Made by a program: the position numbers and the translations under genes | In this document: positions 55,235 to 64,000 of the stretch, one piece after another | Layout of the letters: every line of letters starts with the position of its first letter | Position numbering within the stretch: the stretch's first letter is position 1 | From: Arthrobotrys musiformis | Taxonomy: Eukaryota > Ascomycota > Orbiliomycetes > Orbiliales > Orbiliaceae | NCBI GenBank assembly: GCA_036971715.1 | Contig: JAVHJL010000005.1 | Coordinates: forward strand, 3,162,001 to 3,226,000 | Length of the DNA: 64,000 nucleotides | Reading direction: 5' to 3' | Notes under the pieces: model-generated | Seen by the model: the letters and a program-made list of their open reading frames with translations, nothing else | Told to the model about the DNA's origin: nothing | Database searches by the model: none

Positions 55235-56942
55235 TGTTGGTTATTTCAAGTGATCCCAGACCAATATACTAAGGATTACGAATAGGATTGTCGGAAAAAT
55301 AAAAAATAACAAATAAAATAAAGGTTAAAAAGCGAATGAAGAAGTGAATATCCGCCAGGGACAGTATCCTCCAGGGACACGAAAACAAAGGAAATAGAGA
55401 AAGAAAAAAGTGCTGCCGCCCAGTAAACGGTTGCAAAATTCCTACCGAAAGGAAGAAAGAAAGGAGAAAAAAGGGCCTTCGATAACCTTCAAAATCCTCT
55501 CGAGACTCCTAACGGACACCACATTGTATATATGTATCAACCAAAGCCCGCCGAGCCACCTTCCTATTCCTTTTGCTGGTCGGACACACTGACAACACGG
55601 AGGGGAATATCGAGGTGGGAGGCGTATCGGAACGTATTCTGCATGATACTGCGCCATCCACGAAACTATTTTCAGGCGATAGACATTTGAAGACTAGTAG
55701 TGGATTTTTTTCAGGCGGTGTGCCTGAAGGGGGGCTTCTTGGTCGCAGAACTAGGTTTCGTTCGCTTATGCCACATGTGCACACCCCGCGCAGGGCCGGA
55801 GCATTTGGACTGGCTAAAGTCCGCTGTTGGATCGAATTACTGACAAAACATACAAAATTTGGAAACAATAACGAGTCAGTATCGTATGGATTTTCTAGTA
55901 TTTCATAAGAAACAGAGCATACCGAGTGGGTCCTCCACGCCTGATTGTCAACTCAGTTGTTAATTTAGGGAATTCGGCGACGAAGCATTTCTCGCCGTGC
56001 CGCGAAGTATGAGATATATTGCATCGGTGCCTTGCAATTGCGATACAAGGGACCCCCCCGAGCTTCGAATTCTAGAAGTCTTCAATACCACGTGGGAGAA
56101 TCCTTTCTTTTGCCGTCACTATTAACAAGATGACGATAGCTAGCATGCTTAGTCTTGCAAAAAATTCGAATTCGACAAGGCCAAGACAAGAAATTTTAAT
56201 GTTGCGGGCGTTTACGGACTCTTTTGTAAAATTCGAACTCCTACCACGGGACGTCCGATGAAAGAAACCGAATCTACGGTACTCGTCAGCTTTAGCTGGG
56301 CATTCTTCTTTGGGAACGGATCGAAAAGCGGCATTGAAAAAAAATGTTCCTGAACAAGCTCAAGGTTTATCTCAATATCGATCTCGAAGTTATCAAGGAT
56401 GCGGGATGTGTTGATTTACTGTTGTGACAAGGGCCTGCTCGCTGATTGGCCAATTCTCTCGCTTAGACTGCAGGGGTTACCCCGAAACAGATTTCTGCCA
56501 AACCTCGAAACCAGAGCCGGTTAGACTGGGCTATGAATAGATGCAGGGGCCGATTCATGGACCTGGATTAGATTATAAAATGAGAAAAAATTCCGATCAC
56601 TTGGCAGGTTTAGAGTGTTCGAGCTTGTTTGATGAGCCCACGGGTACGATATTTATTTGCTAAGATTTATAAAAGGTCGGTTGGCTATACCGTATTGAGG
56701 CGGGTGCGACGAGATATCGTCATCTGGAGCTTTTGAAAACTCAGGATCGGTCTGTTTAATTTGAGGGAACACGGACAGGAAGCACACTAGTTTGGGGTAC
56801 GAGATCCAGGTACTGGGGACGGGCTTGCAGTAGTGCCTTTGTCGAAGCTGTGCAGATTGCATCAATCATATATGCATATTCTATCGGCCGGAGGGGCTTG
56901 AGATATGTCATGATAGTATTGGCCGCGGCCCAAGATATTGGC

Positions 56943-56968
56943 AAATAAGCTTGAGCTTAAGCTTATTT
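56943..56968 (+). repeat. Short inverted repeat
   Basis: Arms of 10 bp, AAATAAGCTT and AAGCTTATTT, with a 6-bp loop. Confidence 0.85.
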
Positions 56969-57209
56969 CAAATGTACTACATACTCCACTACTTTATTTT
57001 AAAAGTATCCACCAACTATAAGGTTAACATATCGATCGTTGCTGTCGGGGATATCCGATACGTGGGTCGATGACATGGTAAAGATACATCGATATAATAA
57101 AATACCGCTGCCTTGAATCCTAAACTGCTGGAATTTTGGAAATAGTATGCTATAGGACTCACAAAATCTGCTCGAGATCTAGGCCTCTACTCTCTGTCGA
57201 ACTGTTGCG

Positions 57210-57301
57210 TATTATATAATAGGCATTCCACACCCGTATGAGCTCATGAGTTAAAAGCTGATTTAGCTGGTATTCTAATACCACTTGCCTATTATATAAT
57301 A
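57210..57301 (+). repeat. 16-bp perfect inverted repeat around a 60-bp centre
   Basis: TATTATATAATAGGCA at 57210-57225 is the exact reverse complement of 57286-57301. The total length of 92 bp and AT-rich ends are compatible with a very short MITE-like element or a hairpin. No target-site duplication is clear. Confidence 0.8.
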
Positions 57302-57728
57302 TCAGCAACCATAGCTCCGAATCTGATTATTCGATCTGAACCCCGATAAAATAGAAAAATAAATCCCCATGTCGTGCACCGTAAACAGCATATCTGAATT
57401 CAGCTAACTCCAATTCATTGCCGCCGCCACTGTACGAATTCCGTTTCGGGCATGTGAAAGAACTCTGTCGGCTGCCGTCGGCACGCAATCTGTTCCCCGC
57501 AAAGCCATTCCGATGCTTTTCGCGGGCTGCATTAGAGCTCATCTGGAATTCCCTTCCCCCACCAGGCCTCGGTAGTGCCGAAACCCCAAGCTGAGGGTTT
57601 TCTGTAAAAATAAAACTAATCCCATCTTACCTTCTTTCTTTCTTCTTCTCCTCCGGTATCTCCAAGTAGCCTGTATTTCGAGGATAGAACGGTTGCGGCT
57701 TCGAATCCAACACAAAAATTAGAACAAG

Positions 57729-59132
57729 ATGTACCGCCAAACTGCCCGCGCTGCTTCGGCAAACGCCCGACTAGCACAGGTATCGCGACACTTCTCGACG
57801 ACGCCGTCGCGGTCTGTTCGAGATGCATACATTCTCGCTGCTGTGAGGACACCGACTGGAAAGGTATGGCATTAAATTCACTGGGAAAAAAATAACAAAA
57901 ATAAAAGAAAAAGTATGGCCAAATCTAACTCGTTTGCCATGTAATAGTTCCACGGCGGCCTCAAGACCGTCCCGGGCCCACAGCTCGCCGCCACAGCCAT
58001 AAAGGAGGCCATCTCGCGCTCCAAAGTCCCAGTTGAAGCTTTCTCGCATGCATATCTCGGAAACGTGCTCCAGGCATCTATAGGCCAAGCCCCAGCTCGT
58101 CAGGCTATCATTGCCGCCGGCCTCCCAACCACAGTTGAGGCCACTACCGTCAACAAAGTCTGCTCTTCAGGTCTTAAGAGTGTGGTTTTCGCCGCACAGG
58201 AAATCCAGCTAGGACTTAGTGATGCCGTTATCGCTGGTGGATTTGAGAATATGAGCTTGGTGCCCAGATATATGGATAGAACAGTCCCCGGATACGGTGA
58301 TGCTAAGGTCGAGGACGGAATTCTCAAGGATGGATTGACTGATGTCTATAACAAATTCCAGTAAGTAGTTCAGGCCTTTGACGGAATAACCTTGGAGGCT
58401 AACTACTCTGTGAACATTAGTATGGGAAACTGCGCCGAAAACACTGCCAAGAACCTCTCAATCACCCGCGAAGACCAGGACAGCTACGCTATCGAATCCT
58501 ACCGACGTGCCAAAGCCGCTTGGGATGCAAACGCCTTCGCTGAAGAGATCGTTCCAGTCACCATCCCCCAGCGAAAGGGTGACCCAATCAAGATCTCCAA
58601 GGACGAGGACTTCGAGGAAGTCAAACTCGAGAAAATCCCAACTCTCCGAAGTGTATTCCAAAAGGACGGAACAATTACCGCCGCCAATGCCTCCACCTTG
58701 AACGATGGTGCCTCTGCTATTATCATCGGAAGCGAGAAGACACTTAAGGAATTCGGCGGTGATAGCCGTGTTATTGCCAAGATTGTAGCTCACGCTGATG
58801 CTGCCGTCGATCCAATCGACTTCCCAATTGCCCCCGCAAAGGCCATTCCAATCGCCTTGGAGAGAGCAGGTATTACCAAAGACGACGTTGCCGTTTGGGA
58901 ACTCAATGAAGCCTTTGCAGCTGTTAGCAAGGCTCTAGAGAAGACTTTGGGATTGGATCCCGCTAAGGTTAACAAGAAGGGTGGTGCCATCGCCCTCGGA
59001 CACGCGCTCGGTAGCTCTGGAAGCAGAATCTTGACCACTCTACTTTACCAGTTGGAGAAGGGACAATACGGAGTCGCCGGTATTTGTAACGGTGGCGGTG
59101 GTGCAACCGCCTTAGTTGTCCAGAAGTTGTAA
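57729..59132 (+). CDS. ERG10: Mitochondrial acetyl-CoA acetyltransferase (acetoacetyl-CoA thiolase, 419 aa, 3 exons)
   Basis: Exons at 57729-57863, 57948-58360 and 58421-59132; introns of 84 and 60 bp. Catalyses the reversible condensation of two acetyl-CoA to acetoacetyl-CoA, used in ketone/branched amino-acid breakdown and as the first step towards mevalonate. The first 30 residues, rich in Arg, Ala and Ser without acids, form a mitochondrial presequence (YRQTARAASANARLAQVSRH), after which VRDAYILAAVRTPTGK opens the thiolase fold. The nucleophile is Cys117 in VNKVCSSGLK; NEAFA is at about 345; the general-base motif GGAIALGHALGSSGSRI carries His377; Cys405 is in GICNGGGGA. All catalytic residues are present, and the length fits the family. 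Ascomycetes commonly have separate mitochondrial and cytosolic forms; the presequence argues for the mitochondrial one. Confidence 0.95.
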
Positions 59133-59405
59133 ATAGTAGAGCATTTTGTAAGATATATCTAGGCTATGATGGGAATGATAATGAACTCGGGTACCAGGAG
59201 AAGCAAAAGTATGCCCAAAAGAATAAAACTGTAGTTTGTCCTAGTCTCAAGTTGGAGTTAGCAATATCTATATCCGCGAACCTTGTCTTTATCAAAGGAG
59301 ACATATTGAGCTCAGTTCAGCATCAAGTATCAGATAAGTACCAAACCCGCGAGCCTCGCAGGGTGGATATCGCCCCTAGTGTCCGTTAACCACATATGAG
59401 CCTCC

Positions 59406-61135
59406 ATGGCATCCAACCGCCCTCTTCTCGATCTTTGGGAATCGTTTCTCCCGAGGTTCCAGTCCGTGGTAGCGCCTCTACTCCACGAGCCAGGTGAACC
59501 CGCCGTGTCTACAAGTGTTCACTTTTCGAACTTTGTTGCATTTTGCTAACCAACACATTTCCAACGCTACAGATCGCAGGGTCTTGGTCGACGACGAATA
59601 TGTCCTCCTCAACGACGAGACATTCCGTAAGTCTTATGATCCGTATTGTGATGAAGCGTTACTTGGAGTCTCTAACCTCCCCGTAGGGGAACTAAAATTA
59701 TCTCATGAAATCCTTCGTTCACATGCACGCACATTTACGACCATACTCTCCACGCCACTCCCCAACCTCCCGACTACATTTCTCAAAAACATTTTAACAG
59801 CGAGCACGATCCTTTTGCGTGAGGCGGAACGAAATGTGAATATCCTACAATATGCCCCCGAGGGTAAAAGATGGAGGAGTACATATTCATATACCGCCGT
59901 GCTTGTATCCATCGCGATATTGGCGTTACTCATCCATGACGAGAGTACCCAGCACAGCCCTGAGGCTCAGAGCAGTGAATGTAATCTGGTGGATAAGAAT
60001 GTTGACGGCTGGAGTTGGCAAGATATCATATATCATCTTGACTTTGGACTGATAAAAACGTCTGGATGGCCTGTTACGGATTTTACTCATGAATTTTTGG
60101 GCTTTATGGATACAAAGCTACTCCCTCTCACAGACAACACTCATAATACTCCAATAGATTGGAACAGGAAAGAAAACGACTGGTGTTCTTGGATCACTCC
60201 ATCTGAGCCCCTTCTGCAATCCCTAGGAAAAGAGTTCGATGCACCGACCATATCCCAATGGAGGGAGATATACACTCAACAAACCCCCGTCAAATTAACA
60301 AGTAGCATAGATCACTGGCCCGTCTTCGATATCCCTCCATCTCCACAAGGACAAAAAAGCAAATGGTCGTCCTTCCAGTACCTTCTTTCCAAAACAATCA
60401 ATGGAAGGAGAATCGTCCCGGTGGAAATCGGAAAAACCTACGCAGATCCTGACTTGAAGCAACAGATTTTGGTCTTCAAGGACTTTTTCTTGAAATACTT
60501 TATCAATGCCCCAGTGGGGGAAGAGGAAGGTGTATTTGGATATTTGGCACAGCATAATCTTCTCACGCAGATACCTTCGCTGAGAGATGATATCTGTATC
60601 CCCGAGTACATCAATTACACAACGCCTCTATCACAAGATAACGAGGATGAGGACGAAGAGGAGGACGTTCCCACAACCATCAACGCATGGTTTGGCCCTG
60701 CGAACACGATCACGCCGTTACACACGGATAACTACCATAATATTTTCTGCCAGGTGGTGGGCAGGAAGTATGTGCGATTGTACCCACCCGAAGCCCGCGA
60801 GGCAATGTTTCCAATGGGGAAGGATGAGAGAGGCGTTGATATGGGCAATACAAGCTCTATACCGGTTAGCTGGGTCGAAGGACAAGAGTTTATAGACACA
60901 GGCGAAGAAGGGGATTCAGGGAGGTGGGAAAGGTTCAAAAACGAAAAGTACGTGGAGTTCTTGGTTCAGCCGGGGGAGGCTGTGTTTTTCCCAGTGAGTA
61001 CTACCCCCATACGTTTTGATTCACTTCCAGCCACTGACTGACATTGGTGTGATTTGACAGAAAGGATGGTGGCATTACGTTAGGTCGGTGGAGGCGAGCT
61101 TTTCGGTAAACTTTTGGTGGGGTGGGGATTCATGA
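59406..61135 (+). CDS. JmjC-domain oxygenase, JMJD5/KDM8-like (527 aa, 3 exons)
   Basis: Exons at 59406-59493, 59573-60993 and 61061-61135; introns of 79 and 67 bp. A Fe(II)/2-oxoglutarate-dependent hydroxylase or demethylase. The iron ligands are His413 and Asp415 in ITPLHTDNYHNIF and the distal His508 in FPKGWWHYVRS, the latter created only by the last splice. INAWFGPA, FGYLAQHNLLTQIPSLRDDI and VVGRKYVRLYPPE are characteristic of the JMJD5 group, as is VPVEIGKTY at the start of the JmjC domain. The first 300 residues form a helical N-terminal domain, as in that group. An acidic insert (EDEDEEEDV) precedes the iron-binding strand. Substrate in fungi is not known; both histone and non-histone targets are proposed for the family. 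It follows the thiolase gene on the same strand with a 273-bp gap. Confidence 0.92.
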
Positions 61136-64000
61136 TCTCATCTCATGCGGAAGGATGTCTCGATCTCGACGAGGGTGTCCCCCCAGTAATCGATCGTGTG
61201 GTCGATGCCTCTCCATGTCACAATCGATGTAATCTCAAACCTCACAACCAACCAGGATGTTTTTAAAATTATAACAAGCATTGTGAAATCTCGATCCAAT
61301 ATCCTCCAAAAATAACTTCTCGATACTCGGTGGCTAGGGTGATACGACATCTATACTTACGCCTCTTAAAAAAACTTGGCTGAAATGCCGAATATGAAAT
61401 AGAAATGTCTAACTAGTCCATCCACACCCCCGTTGCCACTCGGTGTAGACCGCATCGAAGGTCCTTATATTATATGCGCCGAGTTCCTTCAGCAGTTCTA
61501 AAACCGCGCGGCTTTGTGCAGGAGAAAAAAATGATGGAAGAAATCGAAGAAGACGAGGAAGCATACCGGGTCGGCGATGTCCATAGCGAGAAGAACGGGC
61601 CAAGTAAGCCGAGCTGTACCACCCACAATCTTGATATCAATATGCATCTAGAATTTGTGGCTGAAAACATTCGCCATCATTAGCCATTGCTAGCGGGCGC
61701 GTAAAATTAATGCACGCACGCTCAATGACCTGATTGTGGGATTTTTTCGCGGGCGGGTAGTTCAAGAAAAAGTTTTTTTTTCGCTAGGGTAATCGAAGAT
61801 GCAATGGAGCTGTGGGAAGCTGTAGCTGTTGTTGAGTTATCCAATGCATTAGCGACAAAGTGTCCAGGACGCGACGGATATATCTCATATCGCGAATTCC
61901 GGACGAAGCACAACCCTCATTAGCCAAGAACCGGAGTCTCCCGAAAGTTCGGTAAGCTTGGGGGAATGGTCTATTTTCGTGAGATTGAAAGTGAGAGCTC
62001 GAGAGTTGTCTCGTACCCAAGGTGAGGTAAGAGCGAACTGAATTCATGGCTAGAGATTAAGCTAGGTCGAAGGGAAAGTGAGTTGCGAGCTGTTGGGTTT
62101 TTTTCAGGTCGGGCTTGGGCTGGTCTCGGGTTGGTTTGGGCTATGTTTTGGCCTTGTCGTGAGCTAACTAGCCACAGTTTTTAGTACCGAGCCTAGGCTA
62201 CGGATTAGGTCGCCGCTAACGAGTTGAGCTCCATGGAAACCTTGGAGTATGCCGATGCCCGGCGCTCGATTACGAAAGAGGAAGCGTAAATGTGTAAATT
62301 AAATGTCGGTGATCCATACATAACGGTCACAAGACCATTTCGAGTGATCATTTCGTTGCTGTTGTGGTGATTTGAACTGCAGAGCTAATTAGTTGTGATT
62401 CAGCTTGCATTGACGTCTATCCAGGTTTTGGCCAGCAGAAGACCTGGGATAGACAGTTCTATTTCCAGTCGCGAAACATGGGGTTTTCTCTTCTCGAGCG
62501 GTTTTCCTATGCATATATCAAGCATTGCGGTGTATACATGTAACAGAGAATCCTTTGGAATTCGAACCAGGGAAACTTGAGAAATAGAACCCTGTTCACC
62601 GAATTCGATCGAGCTTGTTTGAATTCTGCCCGCGAATGCACGGAGCCTTGCAGCCAAATGCGCATAACGCGAAATTTCTCGAATTCATGTCGAATGCTTG
62701 CCGTAATTTCGGACAGCACGAATGCGATATATACTTACATATTTCCATAGTATGTCGAGGGCAAGCCGATCAAGCTTGCAAGGTAGTATCTCTGTGGCGA
62801 CATCACTATCAGCTGTCCTCAAAGTTCAGCCATCTCCTTGGCTAAATAGAACGGCGCATTATTTCAGCATACTTACCGTAGTACTTGCGCGGGATGGATC
62901 AAAGATCGGAATTTTAATTGGTTTCAGTTCACCTCGCTCGCTAACTAAATTTAGCTTGGGTCGCCAGGATATCTAGGCGGACGTCCATTTGATGAAAATG
63001 ACCTCTTGTATTCGTATCCGACCGCGGTCGTTGGTTGCGCGTGTCCATTCGTAACAGCGAGAGGAACCTGACAGGACAACGTACACCTGCAGGGCATCTT
63101 GATCTTGCATTTCAGGCGAGCTTTGACCTCCCGCCAAACGTGTTCCATCGCAGGATCCACGATCAGATCAGGCAGTATGGAGGAGGCAGAAAAAAGCTGT
63201 CGTCAGGCCCGGATGGGTCAATTTTTTTCGCACCTCTCATGTAACCAACCCAACCGAACTTCCGGATCTTCGACCCAAACTCGAAAGTAGAGTCGAAAGT
63301 TTCGTACGGTGCAGTAGCATCAACGGTTAAGACCAAACGGTCTCGCCTCATGCACCAGGCTGCACAATCCTAATCCTGGGGCCAATCACCAGGCCTCAAC
63401 CGAAGCCAACGTATGCATGACGGATTGAAGTGGTTAGAAGGCTGCATAATCCTACCGCCTAAAGATGCGATTTTGGTTAGGCCGTCCAAATCGGTCGCTG
63501 GAAGCCAAGCTTCGGTGAACAGGCTCTAGCTATGTGTAGCTAGCTGGTCAGCCCTGTTGCAGGACTTTCGGTGACAAAAAAAGCCAGTTCTTGTCGTGAG
63601 CTCTCGGATCAGATTTAACCCATCAACCACCCCAGCTGCAGAGGCAGAAGATAGCAGCAAAGTCAGCAACGATGCTTTAATATACTTGGGATCTTCCAGT
63701 GCCGTCCACTCGTACCTCATCGGAAGTGCGTTCGACACACGCAGGCAGGCAGTTAGGAGCTGGGAGGTCAGCTTTAGCTGCTGCTTTCTATATACCATCA
63801 CAGGAGGAGGTCATAATATCATAATCCAACAAGATCTGAGCTGCGCAAACCGCGCTATTCATTCGGAGGAGGAGCTGAGGGGTTGATTGATTGATTCGGA
63901 ATCAACAGAACCATACTTACCTACTTGGAATATATTGCATCGAAGCGAATCCATTCAGACCATCGACAGCTGACCATCGACGTCGGCCAAATCAGCAGCG
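61136..64000. other. Right-hand flank, no confident gene
   Basis: Only short frames on both strands. One minus-strand frame at 61409-61603 looks somewhat like a coding end (listed separately), and another at 63526-63801 lacks an ATG context and domain. The region may contain the 3' part of a neighbour, but it cannot be joined into a gene here. Confidence 0.5.
61409..61603 (-). CDS. Possible terminal exon of an unknown gene
   Basis: The last 35 residues (ELLKELGAYNIRTFDAVYTE) have a helical, coding-like composition, and an acceptor-like TTTTAG lies at about 61503 just before ELLKELG. I cannot find upstream exons on the minus strand within 600 bp that would give a start or a domain. It may be a relic or chance. 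Confidence 0.2.
   Translation of the reverse strand: MARSSRYGHRRPGMLPRLLRFLPSFFSPAQSRAVLELLKELGAYNIRTFDAVYTEWQRGCGWTS

Larger units (their letters stand above)
55235..57728. other. Intergenic stretch with two inverted repeats
   Basis: About 2.5 kb with no supported gene. The longest frames (about 110-120 codons near 55.5-55.9 kb) overlap on both strands and lack domains. Two inverted repeats, at 56943-56968 and 57210-57301, are listed separately. The last part is the promoter of the thiolase gene. Confidence 0.55.

Noticed and set aside
62555..62580. TTCGAA-type tRNA T-loop candidate
   Set aside because: The stem bases do not pair, and there is no acceptor stem around it.
1..64000. CRISPR arrays, autonomous transposons or secondary-metabolite cores
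   Set aside because: No regularly spaced repeats, no transposase, reverse transcriptase or integrase motifs, and no polyketide or peptide synthetase domains were seen on either strand.

Overview
The window is nuclear DNA from a filamentous ascomycete (Pezizomycotina). The signs are genes split by short introns of about 48 to 150 bp with GT..AG ends and CTAAC/CTGAC-like branch sites, DUF7918 proteins, a fungal rhodopsin-type seven-helix membrane protein, and a wide spacing between genes. The class cannot be fixed from sequence alone. All gene models below were built by hand by choosing splice sites that keep frame, so each multi-exon model is a prediction.

Layout. From 1 to 21 kb the DNA is gene-poor: an F-box gene (1.4-2.7 kb), two paralogous small serine-rich membrane proteins (5.3-6.1 and 9.8-10.6 kb), and several simple or decayed repeats. 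From 21 to 32 kb lie a cysteine-patterned secreted protein, a third member of the small membrane family (25.2-26.1 kb, opposite strand), a Thr-rich secreted protein ending in a PAN/apple-like cysteine domain, and a secreted protein with an acidic C-terminal half. From 30.7 to 42.1 kb lie three secreted, helix-rich proteins. Two are clear paralogues of each other (392 and 463 aa). The third is large (850 aa, 8 exons) and carries a hydrophobic hairpin. Their architecture recalls alpha-helical pore-forming toxins, and the large one ends in a region resembling the C-terminus of Tc-toxin A subunits. From 42.9 to 49.7 kb is a tandem array of four DUF7918 genes, all on the minus strand. At 50.5-53.0 kb a relic and an intact gene of a second secreted family sit back to back; the intact copy is a distant paralogue of the 28.7-kb gene. 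A rhodopsin-type membrane protein follows (53.4-55.2 kb). The right flank holds two conserved housekeeping-type genes: a mitochondrial acetyl-CoA acetyltransferase (57.7-59.1 kb) and a JMJD5/KDM8-like JmjC oxygenase (59.4-61.1 kb).

Reading: a lineage-variable block of secreted and membrane proteins, with local duplications, lies beside a conserved segment. The best candidate for an undescribed system is the 30.7-42.1 kb trio of putative membrane-active secreted proteins. One small member has a strongly hydrophobic central segment, its paralogue lacks it, and the large partner has its own hairpin, which suggests a multi-component arrangement. This is inference from sequence and needs structural comparison.
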